Assembly (NCBI RefSeq): GCF_900113835.1
Contig: NZ_FOQV01000008.1
Coordinates: 124,001 to 188,000 of the forward strand
Origin: Allobosea sp. OK403
Lineage (GTDB): Bacteria > Pseudomonadota > Alphaproteobacteria > Rhizobiales > Beijerinckiaceae
Reading direction: 5' to 3'
DNA: 64,000 nt
The notes beneath the pieces were generated by a model that saw only the letters and a list, made by a program, of their open reading frames with translations, made no database searches and had not been told where the DNA came from. Position 1 is the stretch's first letter; the number at the start of each line of letters is the position of its first letter. Of the stretch, positions 53,846-64,000 are shown one piece after another. The translations under genes and the position numbers were made by a program.

Positions 53846-54316
53846 ATGCGTCACTTCGATCTTTCCCCGCTCTATCGCTCGACCGTCGGCTTCGACCGCC
53901 TGTTCTCGCTGCTTGACCAGGCCACCAGCGCCGAGGCCGCGCCGACCTATCCGCCCTACAACATCGAGCGCACCGCCGAGAACGCCTACCGCATCAGCAT
54001 CGCGGTCGCGGGTTTTGGCGAATCCGACCTTGCCATCGAGAGCAAGGAGAATGCGCTGACGGTGCGCGGCGAGAAGCAGAGCACCGAATCCGCTGAAAAA
54101 CGCGAGGTTCTGCACCAGGGTATCGCTGCGCGCGCTTTTGAGCGTCGCTTCCAGCTTGCCGATTATGTGCAGGTGACCGGCGCCAGCCTCGAAAACGGCT
54201 TGCTCCATATCGATCTCGTCCGCGAGATCCCCGAGGCCAAGAAGCCGCGCCAGATCGCGATCGGCGGGGCCAAGCCCGCCAAGGTGCTCGAGGCCAAGGT
54301 CGCCAAAGCCGCGTAA
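53846..54316 (+). CDS. Small heat-shock protein (Hsp20/alpha-crystallin family)
   Basis: The 156-residue chaperone has the alpha-crystallin domain (residues ~35-130) with YRISIAVAGFGESDL, ENALTVRGEK, and ASLENGLLHIDLVREIPE containing the terminal G-x-L motif. The start RHFDLSPLYRSTVGFDRLF is that of the IbpA-like class A proteins of rhizobia. It holds unfolding proteins for refolding. AGGAGG is at good spacing. A strong terminator follows. Confidence 0.94.
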   Translation: MRHFDLSPLYRSTVGFDRLFSLLDQATSAEAAPTYPPYNIERTAENAYRISIAVAGFGESDLAIESKENALTVRGEKQSTESAEKREVLHQGIAARAFERRFQLADYVQVTGASLENGLLHIDLVREIPEAKKPRQIAIGGAKPAKVLEAKVAKAA

Positions 54317-54366
54317 CGCAGCAAGGCCGCGTAATGCACGCCTGACCTGAAGCCTTGAAACGAATG

Positions 54367-54399
54367 GGGCGTCCCCGGGTGACCGGGGACGCCCTTTTT
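54367..54399 (+). terminator. Rho-independent terminator of the Hsp20 gene
   Basis: GGGCGTCCCCGG (54367-54378), loop GTGA, CCGGGGACGCCC (54383-54394), then TTTTT: a perfect 12-bp stem 50 bases after the stop. Confidence 0.92.
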
Positions 54400-54434
54400 C
54401 GTGGCCGAGGAGCGTGAAGCTCTCATCTAAGAGT

Positions 54435-54487
54435 GAGAGCAGGATCAATGCGAAAAACCAGTGCCCACTTTTTCGCATCCTGCTCTC
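54435..54487. repeat. Intergenic palindrome GAGAGCAGGAT...ATCCTGCTCTC
   Basis: Perfect 11-bp arms at 54435-54445 and 54477-54487, with an inner GCGAAAAA/TTTTTCGC pair. It lies just beyond the Hsp20 terminator and 3 bases before the stop of the convergent PepSY-like gene. It resembles dispersed palindromes seen in other genomes of the order and may stop transcription of the leftward gene. Confidence 0.65.
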
Positions 54488-54490
54488 GCG

Positions 54491-55369
54491 TCAGTCCAGC
54501 GGCGTAACCGGAACGGCGGGCGTCTCAGGCTTCGGCGTCGAGGGCGTCGCATCCGGGATCTGGACCGGCGGCAGTTCGACGGGCGCGATCGTGATGCCCG
54601 AGGGGTCGGCGCGGGCCAGCGGCGGCTTGCGCTCCGCCTCGTCCGTGCCGCGCACGTCGTTGGGATTGACCAGCTGGGGATTGACCAGCTGGGGATTGAC
54701 GAGCTGGGGCTTGTCCGCGCCGGTCGCGGGATTGACCGGGCCGGGCGTCGGCAGCGCCGGGGCCGCTGGCGAGCTCGGGGCTGCCGTCGCTGGGGCGCTG
54801 GCCGTCGCGGCCGGCTTCTCCGCCGGGTTGAGCGGCTCGGCCGCCTGCGGCGGTGTCGCCGGGCTCGGCGGCAGGATCGTCGCCGGGGCGCTCGCCTGGC
54901 CTGGCGGCTTCAGCGCGGGCGGGCGCTCGGGTGGGCGCGGCACCAGCCGCGGCGCCGGCCTGTCGTCGCGCGGATCGACGCGGGCGATATGCGGAGGGGG
55001 GGCGGGCCTAGGCCGTGCGTCGGGCAAGGGGATGCGATCGATCAAATCGCCGCTATGAGCGTCGAAGATGAGGCGGGCGCGGCCGCCATTGGCGGTCTGG
55101 CCGTCGATCACATAGGAGGAGCCGGTGCGCACCATCCGGTCGACCCGGGCGAGACCGAAGTCGCGCGCGGCGATGCGGCCGATGGAGCGGGGTGGGACCG
55201 GAGCGGGAGGCAGCGGCGCGTAGCGTTCGTAATAGCCGCGCGGATAGGCCTCTTCCTCCTCATAGAGGTAGTACTGCGCTGCCGCTCCGCCAACGGAACC
55301 TGCGAGCGCGCCGGCCACCGCCAGGCTCGTCAGGACCAGGCGCGAGGGCGCGGTCGATCGAAATACCAT
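54491..55369 (-). CDS. Proline-rich exported protein with PepSY-like N-terminal domain
   Basis: The 292-residue protein has a signal peptide (LVLTSLAVAGALAGSVGGAAA). Residues ~60-110 (FGLARVDRMVRTGSSYVIDG...RARLIFDAHSGDLIDR) resemble the PepSY-like domain of small periplasmic rhizobial proteins. The rest is Pro/Ala-rich and contains three tandem copies of PQLVN, from 15-base DNA repeats at about 54665-54710, a likely spot for copy-number variation. The function is unknown. AAGGAG lies five bases before the ATG at 55369. Confidence 0.78.
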   Translation of the reverse strand: MVFRSTAPSRLVLTSLAVAGALAGSVGGAAAQYYLYEEEEAYPRGYYERYAPLPPAPVPPRSIGRIAARDFGLARVDRMVRTGSSYVIDGQTANGGRARLIFDAHSGDLIDRIPLPDARPRPAPPPHIARVDPRDDRPAPRLVPRPPERPPALKPPGQASAPATILPPSPATPPQAAEPLNPAEKPAATASAPATAAPSSPAAPALPTPGPVNPATGADKPQLVNPQLVNPQLVNPNDVRGTDEAERKPPLARADPSGITIAPVELPPVQIPDATPSTPKPETPAVPVTPLD

Positions 55370-55452
55370 GTCGTCTCCTTTGGGCGACTGAACTGGATCT
55401 TCAGTCTTCCTTAGGGATTGCGGCGTGCGTGGGGCTGAAATCGGGGGAGAAT

Positions 55453-56514
55453 TCAGCCTTTTGCCGCGGCGAACACATTGATCAGGCGCTCGACATCCAC
55501 CTCGCGGGTAGAGAACGCCATGACGAAGCGGCCGATGGTCTCGCCCTCCGCGAAGGGGATATCCTTCGGCAGGGCGGTCTGCGACCAGGGCAGGTAGCCG
55601 ACGCCGGCCGCTTTCAGCTTCGTCTGCAGCTCCGCAGACAGAATCGGAAACACTTGGTTGACCTGGCAGGGCCAGGCGAGCGGGATGTTCAAGGCGATGA
55701 GCGCATCGGCCAGGCGCTTGGCCATCGCATTGGCGTGCCGCGCCAGTTCGAGCCAGTGGCCGCCACCGAGCAGGCCCTCGAACTGCGCACCGATCAAGCG
55801 GCCCTTGGACAGGGTGTGGCCCGACCGCTTGCGCCGCCACTTCATCTCGGCCGCAGCCTCGGGCTGGAAGAAGATCACGGCTTCCGCCGCCCAGGCGCCG
55901 TTCTTGGTGCCGCCGAACGTAAGCACGTCGACGCCGGCCTGCCAGGTGATCGCGGCCGGCGAGCAGCCAAGTGCGACGAGCGCGTTGGTGAAGCGGGCGC
56001 CGTCCATATGCATGGTCAGGCCCCGCGGCGCGCCGGCGTCCTTCAGGGCGCGCACCTCTGCAGGCGTGTAGATCTGCCCGCATTCCGTGGCCTGCGTGAT
56101 CGAGATCGCCTGCGGCTGGACCTGATGCAGTGCGCCTTCGCGCATGCGGGCGAGGGCCTGCGTCACGGGGGCGGGCGAAATCTTGTTGCCGGAGCCCGGC
56201 AGGCCGACGAGCTTGGCGCCGTCGCTGAAGAATTCCGGCGCGCCGCATTCATCGTCGGCGACATGGCTTTCCTCATGGGTCAGCACCGCGCCCCAGGGGC
56301 GGGTGATGCTGGCCAGCGCCAGGGAGTTGGCCGCCGTGCCACTGGCGACAAGGAAGGCGGCGACCTCATGCTCGAAGATCTCGGCGAAGAGGCGCTCGAC
56401 GCGGCCCGTCCAGGCGTCGGTGCCATAGGCTGTCGCGGTGCCGTCATTGGCGGCCGCCAATGCTGCCATGACGGGGGCGCTCGCGCCGGCGGTGTTGTCA
56501 CTGAAGAAGTTCAT
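55453..56514 (-). CDS. ltaE: Low-specificity L-threonine aldolase
   Basis: The 353-residue PLP enzyme splits threonine to glycine and acetaldehyde. It starts MNFFSDNTAGASAPVM; ASGTAANSLAL and the HEESHVADDECGAPEFFS block are typical. The PLP-binding Lys is in LTFGGTKNGAWAAEAV, and the DGARF motif carries the Asp and Arg that hold the cofactor and substrate. An ATG at 56538 is an alternative; neither start has a clear ribosome binding site. Confidence 0.9.
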   Translation of the reverse strand: MNFFSDNTAGASAPVMAALAAANDGTATAYGTDAWTGRVERLFAEIFEHEVAAFLVASGTAANSLALASITRPWGAVLTHEESHVADDECGAPEFFSDGAKLVGLPGSGNKISPAPVTQALARMREGALHQVQPQAISITQATECGQIYTPAEVRALKDAGAPRGLTMHMDGARFTNALVALGCSPAAITWQAGVDVLTFGGTKNGAWAAEAVIFFQPEAAAEMKWRRKRSGHTLSKGRLIGAQFEGLLGGGHWLELARHANAMAKRLADALIALNIPLAWPCQVNQVFPILSAELQTKLKAAGVGYLPWSQTALPKDIPFAEGETIGRFVMAFSTREVDVERLINVFAAAKG

Positions 56515-57128
56515 TTCAAAGGGGTAGCGCCGGGCCATGACGCTGCCAAGCGCGTCGATGGATTGCCGCTCTGCATGCGACGATGGTCGAAACGCGGCGA
56601 GGGCTGGAAAACCGGCTGAAAACAAGAAGCGTGCTGGCAATGTTGGGCTTTCGCTCCGGATATGTCTCGGGGGCGAGCGATATCGCAATAAAATTTCGGC
56701 CCTGCTCGCAATCGGCGCTTGTGCCGAGATTAGAATTCTGGCAAATTCATCGCAATAGGACAGTGTTGCTGTCCCATTTTCACTGTGCCGACCGTGAGCC
56801 GCCTAGCGCTTGCGGCGGTCGATCGCAACGGAGCGGACACATGACGAGGGGTAAGGCCACGACCGCCAAAACCAATCGTACGCGCGCCGCCCGTAAAGCG
56901 GCGGCTTAGACAGGCGCGGCAGGGCGACAAGCCCGAGGCGCCTGCGGAGGACGCGGGCGCCCCAAGACAGCGCAAGCCACCCTCCCCAGGAATGACTTGG
57001 CCACGTTGGCCCCATCCTTGCTGCATGCCCGATCGGGCTCGGCACGAGGCTGGCGCGGCGAAGGATGGTGTGGACTCGAAGGCGGCTGTTGGCGGAAGCT
57101 GGCAGGCAGCGTGAAGCGGGGTTTGACG
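56515..57128. promoter_or_regulatory. Divergent intergenic region before gltB
   Basis: About 610 bases between the threonine aldolase gene and gltB. It contains a perfect operator-like inverted repeat GGACAG-TGTTG-CTGTCC (56758-56774) and, 67 bases further on, a short basic open frame with a good ribosome binding site (56841-56909). The rest shows nothing recognisable. Promoters for both genes must lie here. Confidence 0.55.
56841..56909 (+). CDS. Possible 22-residue basic small protein or leader peptide
   Basis: ATG preceded by GGAG at seven bases (CGGAGCGGACAC), then 22 codons encoding a peptide rich in Thr, Ala, Arg and Lys (seven basic residues), ending TAG. It lies downstream of the 56758-56774 inverted repeat and about 220 bases before gltB. 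It could be a small DNA- or RNA-binding peptide or a leader. It may also be chance. Confidence 0.4.
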   Translation: MTRGKATTAKTNRTRAARKAAA

Positions 57129-60100
57129 ATGAGCGAAACCAGCAAGTCGAGCGTGGCGGCGGCAGCTGCAGCCTTCCCGGCAGTGCGTGATCCCGCAATG
57201 CCCGAGCGCCAGGGGCTTTACGACCCGTCCTACGAGAAGGATTCCTGCGGTGTCGGCTTCATCGCCGACATGAAGAATCGCAAGACCCATGCGATTGTCC
57301 AGCAGGGCTTGCAGATCCTGCATAATCTCGACCATCGCGGCGCCGTCGGGGCGGATCCCAAGCTCGGCGACGGCTGCGGCATCCTCGTCCAGATCCCGCA
57401 TGGCTTCTTCATGGAGGAGTGCGCCAAGCTCGGCATCGAATTGCCGGCGGCCGGTCACTACGCCATCGGCCAGTTCTTCATGCCCCAGGAAGCCGAGGAT
57501 CGCGCCGTCTGCGAGGAGATCGTGGCGCAGGCCGTCACCGAGGAGGGGCTGATCTTCCTGGGCTGGCGCGACGTGCCGGTCGACTCGTCGGATCTCGGCG
57601 AGGCGGTGAAGGAGAGCGAGCCGGTCCATCGCCAGCTCTTCGTCGGCCGCCCGGCCGAGATCACTGACGAGGACGATTTCGAGCGCAAGGTCTATGTGCT
57701 GCGCAAGTCGGTCTCCAACAAGGTCTATAAGCGCCAGGATCGCGCCACCGCGACCTATTACCCGGTCTCGATGTCGGCCCGCACCATCGTCTACAAGGGC
57801 ATGGTGCTGGTGACCCAGCTCGGCTCCTATTTCAAGGATCTGACCGATACGCGCTTCGTCAGCGCGCTCGCGCTGGTCCATCAGCGCTTCGCCACCAACA
57901 CCTTCCCGTCCTGGCGGCTCGCCCACCCCTATCGGATGGTGGCGCATAACGGCGAGATCAACACGCTGCGCGGCAACGTCAACTGGATGGCGGCGCGCCA
58001 GGCTTCGGTCGATTCCGAGCTGTTCGGCCCCGATATCTCGAAGCTCTGGCCGATCTCCTATGAGGGCCAGTCCGACACAGCCTGCTTCGACAACGCGCTC
58101 GAATTCCTGGTCCAGGGCGGCTATTCGCTCGCTCACGCCATGATGATGCTGGTGCCCGAGGCCTGGGCCGGTAATCCGCTGATGGATGAGGAGCGGCGCG
58201 CCTTCTACGAATATCACGCCGCGCTGATGGAGCCCTGGGATGGGCCCGCCGCGATCGCCTTCACCGATGGTCGCCAAATCGGCGCGACGCTCGACCGCAA
58301 CGGCCTGCGTCCCGCGCGCTATCTCGTCACCGATGACGGGCTCGTGGTGCTCGCCTCCGAGTTCGGCGTGCTGCCGATCCCCGAGGAACGCATCGTCCAG
58401 AAGTGGCGCCTGCAGCCGGGCAAGATGCTGCTGATCGATCTCGAACAGGGCCGCATCATCGGCGACGACGAGATCAAGACGAGCCTGTGCCTCGCCAACC
58501 CCTACAAGGACTGGCTGAAGCGCACCCAGATCGTGCTGGAGGAACTGCCCCCGGTCGAGGCGCGTGCGCAGCGCACCGACGTGCCGCTGCTCGATCGCCA
58601 GCAGGCCTTCGGCTATACCCAGGAAGACACCAAGCTGCTGATGGCGCCGATGGCCGTGACCGGCCAGGAAGCCGTCGGCTCGATGGGCACGGACACGCCG
58701 ATCTCGGCGCTCTCCTCGAAGTCGAAGCTGCTCTACACCTATTTCAAGCAGAACTTCGCGCAGGTCACGAACCCGCCGATCGATCCGATCCGCGAGGAGC
58801 TCGTGATGAGCCTCCTCTCCTTCATCGGACCGCGTCCCAACATCCTCGATCTGGAAGGCACCTCGCGGCGCAAGCGGCTCGAAGTGCGCCAGCCGATCCT
58901 GACCAATGACGATCTCGAGAAGATCCGCTGCATCGGCCATTACGAGGACCGTTTCGACACCAAGACGATCGACATCACCTATCCCGCTCGCGATGGCGCG
59001 GCCGGCATGGAGCATGCGATCGAGCGGCTCTGCGAGCGCGCGGAGGCTGCCGTCAATGGCGGCTACAACATCATCATCCTGTCCGACCGGCAGGTCGGCC
59101 CGGACCGCATCCCGATCCCGGCGCTGCTGGCGACGGCGGCCGTGCACCACCACTTGATCCGCAAGGGCCAGCGCACCTCGGTCGGCCTCGTGCTGGAATC
59201 GGGCGAACCGCGCGAGATCCATCACTTCGCTTGCCTCGCCGGCTTCGGCGCCGAGGCGATCAACCCCTATCTCGCCTTCGAGACGCTCGAGGCCCTGTTC
59301 GAGGCCGGCGAATTCCCGAAGGAAGTCGACCGCTACGAGGTAGTGAAGCGCTTCATCAAGTCGGTCGGCAAGGGCATGCTCAAGGTCATGTCCAAGATGG
59401 GCATCTCGACCTACCAGTCCTATTGCGGCGCGCAGATCTTCGATGCCGTCGGGCTCAAGACCGAGACGATCGAGAAGTATTTCACCGGGACGATCTCCTC
59501 GATCGAGGGCGTCGGCCTGCCCGAGATCGCGGAAGAGACGGTGCGCCGCCACCGCGACGCCTTCGGCGACTCGCCGATCTATCGCGACTCGCTCGATATC
59601 GGCGGCGAATACGCCTTCCGCCTGCGCGGCGAGGACCATGCCTGGACGCCGGAGAACATCGCGCTGCTCCAGCACGCGGTGCGCGGCAATGCGCAGGACA
59701 AGTACAAGGCCTATGCCGAGCTGGTGAACGACCAGAGCTCGCGCTTCTCGACGATCCGCGGCCTGTTCCAGATCAAGGATGCGGATGCGCTCCAGCGCAA
59801 GCCGATCCCGATCGAGCAGGTCGAGTCGGCCGCTTCCATCGTCAAGCGCTTCTCGACGGGGGCGATGTCCTTCGGCTCGATCAGCCATGAGGCGCATTCG
59901 ACGCTCGCCATCGCGATGAACACGATCGGTGGCAAGTCGAACACCGGCGAGGGCGGCGAGGAGCCGGAGCGCTTCGCGCCGATGGCCGACGGGCGCTCGA
60001 TGCGCTCGGCGATCAAGCAGGTGGCGTCGGGCCGCTTCGGCGTGACGACGGAGTATCTCGTCAATTCGGCGATGATGCAGATCAAGATCTCGCAAGGCGC

Positions 60101-61829
60101 CAAGCCCGGCGAGGGCGGCCAGCTGCCCGGCCACAAGGTCGATGCGCGCATCGCCAAGGTGCGCCATTCCACCCCGGGCGTCGGCCTGATCTCGCCGCCG
60201 CCCCATCACGACATCTATTCGATCGAGGACATCGCCCAGCTCATCTTCGATCTGAAGAACGTCAACCCGGCCGCCGACGTCTCGGTCAAGCTCGTCTCCG
60301 AGCTCGGGGTCGGAACCGTTGCGGCCGGCGTCGCCAAGGCGCGAGCCGACCACATCACCATCTCGGGCTATGAGGGCGGCACGGGCGCCTCGCCTCTGAC
60401 CTCGATCAAGCATGCCGGTTCGCCCTGGGAGATCGGCCTCGCCGAGACCCATCAGATCCTGGTGATGAACAAGCTGCGCGGCCGCATCGCGCTGCAGGTC
60501 GATGGCGGCCTGCGCACCGGGCGCGACGTCATCATCGGCGCGCTGCTCGGGGCCGACGAGTTCGGCTTCGCGACCGCGCCGCTGATCGCGGCCGGCTGCA
60601 TCATGATGCGCAAATGCCATCTCAACACCTGCCCAGTCGGCGTCGCGACGCAGGATCCGGTCCTGCGCAAGCGCTTCAAGGGCGCGCCCGAGCACGTCAT
60701 CAACTTCTTCTTCTTCCTCGCCGAGGACGTGCGCGAGATCATGGCGAGCCTGGGCGTCGCCAATTTCGACGACCTCGTCGGCCGCTCCGACTGGCTCGAC
60801 AAGAAGCAGGCGATCGAACACTGGAAGGCCAAGGGGCTCGATTTCACCCGCATCTTCCATAAGCCCGATGTCGGCCCCGAGGTCGCGATCCGCCATGTCG
60901 AATTGCAGCAGCACCCGATCGACACGGTGCTCGACCGCATGCTGATCGCCAAGTCGCAAGGCGCGCTCGAAAAGGGCGAGAAGGTCGTGATCGAAAGCCC
61001 GATCCGCAATGTCGACCGCTCGACCGGCGCGATGCTCTCAGGCCAGGTCGCCAAGCGCTACGGCTATGCCGGCCTGGCTGAAGATACCATCACGGTGAAG
61101 CTCACCGGCACCGCAGGCCAGAGCTTCGGCGCCTGGGTCACGAACGGCGTCACGCTCGATCTCACCGGCCAGGCCAACGACTATGTCGGCAAGGGCCTCT
61201 CGGGTGGCAAGCTGATCATCAAGCCCTCGCCCGATGCCCGGCCGCTGGCCGAGCAGTCGATCATCGTCGGCAACACCGTGCTCTACGGTGCGATCTCGGG
61301 CGAATGCTACTTCCGCGGCGTCGCCGGCGAGCGCTTCGCGGTGCGCAATTCCGGCGCGATCGCGGTGGTCGAAGGTACGGGCGACCATGGCTGCGAATAC
61401 ATGACTGGCGGCGTCGTCGTCGTGCTCGGCCAGACCGGCAGAAACTTCGCGGCCGGCATGTCGGGCGGTGTCGCCTATGTGCTCGACGAGGACAAGAGTT
61501 TCGCCAAGCGCTGCAACCTCTCCATGGTCGACCTCGAACCGGTCACCGAGGAGGAGGAGCTGATGCAGCGCATCCACCACCATGGCGGCGATCTCGAATT
61601 CAAGGGCCGCATCGACGTGATGGCCAATATGTCCGGCTACGACGCCGAGCGCCTGCACCAGCTGATCAGCGATCACCTGCGCTATACCGGCTCGCTCCGC
61701 GCCAAGGACATTCTCGACAACTGGGCGGAGTACCTGCCCAAATTCGTCAAGGTCATGCCGGTCGAGTACCGGCGTGCACTACAGGAAATCGAGCAGGCGC
61801 AGGCCAGCATGTCGGTCGCGGCGGAGTAA
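57129..61829 (+). CDS. gltB: Glutamate synthase [NADPH] large subunit
   Basis: The 1566-residue enzyme makes two glutamates from glutamine and 2-oxoglutarate with GltD. Domains in order: type II glutamine amidotransferase whose nucleophile Cys40 ([11 protein letters not shown]) is exposed after propeptide removal; central domain; FMN-binding synthase domain with [26 protein letters not shown] and [11 protein letters not shown]; the [3Fe-4S] cysteines in [16 protein letters not shown]; and the C-terminal GXGXG beta-helix ([21 protein letters not shown]). The start at 57129 is preferred over 56997. It is followed by gltD after four bases. Confidence 0.97.
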   Translation: MSETSKSSVAAAAAAFPAVRDPAMPERQGLYDPSYEKDSCGVGFIADMKNRKTHAIVQQGLQILHNLDHRGAVGADPKLGDGCGILVQIPHGFFMEECAKLGIELPAAGHYAIGQFFMPQEAEDRAVCEEIVAQAVTEEGLIFLGWRDVPVDSSDLGEAVKESEPVHRQLFVGRPAEITDEDDFERKVYVLRKSVSNKVYKRQDRATATYYPVSMSARTIVYKGMVLVTQLGSYFKDLTDTRFVSALALVHQRFATNTFPSWRLAHPYRMVAHNGEINTLRGNVNWMAARQASVDSELFGPDISKLWPISYEGQSDTACFDNALEFLVQGGYSLAHAMMMLVPEAWAGNPLMDEERRAFYEYHAALMEPWDGPAAIAFTDGRQIGATLDRNGLRPARYLVTDDGLVVLASEFGVLPIPEERIVQKWRLQPGKMLLIDLEQGRIIGDDEIKTSLCLANPYKDWLKRTQIVLEELPPVEARAQRTDVPLLDRQQAFGYTQEDTKLLMAPMAVTGQEAVGSMGTDTPISALSSKSKLLYTYFKQNFAQVTNPPIDPIREELVMSLLSFIGPRPNILDLEGTSRRKRLEVRQPILTNDDLEKIRCIGHYEDRFDTKTIDITYPARDGAAGMEHAIERLCERAEAAVNGGYNIIILSDRQVGPDRIPIPALLATAAVHHHLIRKGQRTSVGLVLESGEPREIHHFACLAGFGAEAINPYLAFETLEALFEAGEFPKEVDRYEVVKRFIKSVGKGMLKVMSKMGISTYQSYCGAQIFDAVGLKTETIEKYFTGTISSIEGVGLPEIAEETVRRHRDAFGDSPIYRDSLDIGGEYAFRLRGEDHAWTPENIALLQHAVRGNAQDKYKAYAELVNDQSSRFSTIRGLFQIKDADALQRKPIPIEQVESAASIVKRFSTGAMSFGSISHEAHSTLAIAMNTIGGKSNTGEGGEEPERFAPMADGRSMRSAIKQVASGRFGVTTEYLVNSAMMQIKISQGAKPGEGGQLPGHKVDARIAKVRHSTPGVGLISPPPHHDIYSIEDIAQLIFDLKNVNPAADVSVKLVSELGVGTVAAGVAKARADHITISGYEGGTGASPLTSIKHAGSPWEIGLAETHQILVMNKLRGRIALQVDGGLRTGRDVIIGALLGADEFGFATAPLIAAGCIMMRKCHLNTCPVGVATQDPVLRKRFKGAPEHVINFFFFLAEDVREIMASLGVANFDDLVGRSDWLDKKQAIEHWKAKGLDFTRIFHKPDVGPEVAIRHVELQQHPIDTVLDRMLIAKSQGALEKGEKVVIESPIRNVDRSTGAMLSGQVAKRYGYAGLAEDTITVKLTGTAGQSFGAWVTNGVTLDLTGQANDYVGKGLSGGKLIIKPSPDARPLAEQSIIVGNTVLYGAISGECYFRGVAGERFAVRNSGAIAVVEGTGDHGCEYMTGGVVVVLGQTGRNFAAGMSGGVAYVLDEDKSFAKRCNLSMVDLEPVTEEEELMQRIHHHGGDLEFKGRIDVMANMSGYDAERLHQLISDHLRYTGSLRAKDILDNWAEYLPKFVKVMPVEYRRALQEIEQAQASMSVAAE

Positions 61830-61833
61830 GACG

Positions 61834-63255
<1,422 letters not shown>

Positions 63256-63280
63256 GCCTGCCGCGTAACTCTACTCCGGC

Positions 63281-63367
63281 GGCCGTCTGACGCGGCTTTC
63301 TGCGCTTCCGGTGCTCACGGACATGAAGTCCGCTGCGCTCCGGTTCTCGAAAGCCACGCCAGCCGAC
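63281..63367 (+). repeat. Structured 3' repeat, copy B (first copy at 8640-8725)
   Basis: The 87-base element starts 26 bases after the gltD stop. The middle stem is GGCTTTC with GAAAGCC and the tip GGAC ATGAA GTCC. Relative to copy A the stem bases differ on both sides in a compensating way. Confidence 0.75.
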
Positions 63368-63428
63368 TCACCGGAGCGAGTTTCGCGACGGGCTCCCAGG
63401 GGTCGGCCAGGATTCAGTCGGCCAGGGT

Positions 63429-64000
63429 TCAGCGCGGCCATTTGTAATCGTCGAGACGCCCGGGCTTCGGCTCGGGCGCGATGCCTTCGCCGAAGACGCG
63501 GTCGAGCTGGGCTGCGGCCTCGCCGCGCCCGCGGGCATCCGTGATCGAGGCCAGTAGCGCCTGTTCGCCCGCGCTCGCCTGTCCGGTCAAAGGCTGGATC
63601 GGCCCGGCCAGCGGCTTGACCTGCAAGGCGGTCGGCAGCCCCGGCGCGGCGGGCAGGTTACCGACCATGGCGTCGATCAGGCGCTCGATGCCGCCGGCCT
63701 GGAGCTCGGGATCGGTCGGAGCGCCGGTTCCCGGCGCTGCCGGCACGGCGATGAGGCCCGGCTGCGGCTGGTTTTCGATCTGCCGGCGGATCAGCACATC
63801 GACGAAATGCGCGGCCTTGCGCGCTCCCGCCGTCGTAAAATGGATGCCGTCGCCGAGCCGCAGCCGCATGGTCTGGCCCGAGACATCCGGCCCCATCGCC
63901 GTGTAGCGGTTCTCTGCGTCGACGAAGGCGCCCCAGAGATCGACATATTGCCCGCCGGCCTTCTCGGCCTGCTGGCGGTAGAGTTCGTTGAAGGAGACGA
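63429..64000 (-). CDS. DUF459 SGNH-hydrolase family protein, C-terminal part
   Basis: The frame is open from the window end to the stop at 63429, so the N-terminal part is missing; 190 residues are seen. LWGAFVDAENRYTAMGPDVSG and LRLGDGIHFTTAGARKAAHFV are the block with the catalytic Asp-His of SGNH esterases. The remaining C-terminal ~120 residues are Pro/Ala-rich. DUF459 proteins of rhizobia are exported esterase-like proteins, possibly acting on acetylated cell-wall or surface glycans; the substrate is unknown. Confidence 0.82.
   Translation of the reverse strand, partial: VSFNELYRQQAEKAGGQYVDLWGAFVDAENRYTAMGPDVSGQTMRLRLGDGIHFTTAGARKAAHFVDVLIRRQIENQPQPGLIAVPAAPGTGAPTDPELQAGGIERLIDAMVGNLPAAPGLPTALQVKPLAGPIQPLTGQASAGEQALLASITDARGRGEAAAQLDRVFGEGIAPEPKPGRLDDYKWPR

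Noticed and set aside
54665-54710. Short tandem repeats as a possible CRISPR or regulatory array
   Set aside because: They are 15-base in-frame repeats encoding PQLVN inside a proline-rich protein; there are no spacers.
56730-60959. A 1409-codon open frame on the minus strand opposite gltB
   Set aside because: It is antisense to a conserved enzyme gene and rich in His, Arg, Asp and Leu as expected from reversed GC-rich codons; no domain is recognisable. GC-rich DNA often leaves such frames open.

Overview
The window is GC-rich (roughly two thirds G+C by eye), densely coded DNA from an alphaproteobacterium of the order Hyphomicrobiales (Rhizobiales). A Bosea-like genus fits best. The clues are GapR (DUF2312), CpdR next to an N-formylglutamate amidohydrolase, DUF1036, DUF882, DUF459, an L36 without a zinc knuckle, an amino acid:carrier-protein ligase, and intergenic palindromes of kinds common in that order. 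The genus is an inference from gene content.

Layout. Bases 1-18.8 kb are mostly core genes: an outer-membrane barrel, M3 oligoendopeptidase, a sigma-54 response regulator, two cell-wall enzymes (YcbB-type L,D-transpeptidase and DUF882/M15-like), a GST-like protein, CorA, GapR, N-formylglutamate amidohydrolase, glycerate 2-kinase, DUF1036, pyruvate kinase, a hydrolase, a TPR protein, L36, a zinc-ribbon metallo-hydrolase and a glycine-zipper lipoprotein. Bases 18.83-25.38 kb form an apparent 6.5-kb genomic island bounded by 74/75-bp direct repeats that contain the 3' end of hemC. It carries a nitronate monooxygenase-like gene, two small ABM-like monooxygenases, a LysR regulator, an enoyl-CoA hydratase, a DUF1330 protein and an LpxD-type acyltransferase. 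After hemC and an MFS transporter comes a stretch of decayed genes (27.8-29.1 kb): a fliP fragment, a frameshifted cheY, a HigA-like fragment and a tyrosine-recombinase fragment.

Bases 29.4-49.1 kb are an exopolysaccharide region. It has a multi-pass membrane protein, an acyltransferase, a polymerase-like membrane protein, a Wzz/GumC-like co-polymerase, and a translationally coupled run of glycosyltransferase, Wzx flippase, tandem alpha/beta-hydrolase, secreted GH5 glycanase and second glycosyltransferase. Inside it sits a compact operon of acyl carrier protein, acyl-CoA dehydrogenase, class-II-synthetase-like amino acid:[carrier protein] ligase, DUF1839 protein and GH2 glycosidase. This operon appears to load an amino acid on a carrier protein, oxidise or otherwise process it, and possibly attach it to or release it from a glycan. 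It is the most interesting system in the window.

Bases 49.6-64 kb return to core functions: tRNA-Val(GAC), CpdR, a second N-formylglutamate amidohydrolase, HisN-type phosphatase, a lipase-like hydrolase, Hsp20, a proline-rich PepSY-like protein, threonine aldolase, glutamate synthase GltB-GltD and a DUF459 SGNH hydrolase cut by the window end. Non-coding features include a candidate small RNA at about 51.5 kb, a hairpin repeat present twice with compensatory base changes, several palindromic intergenic repeats and Rho-independent terminators.
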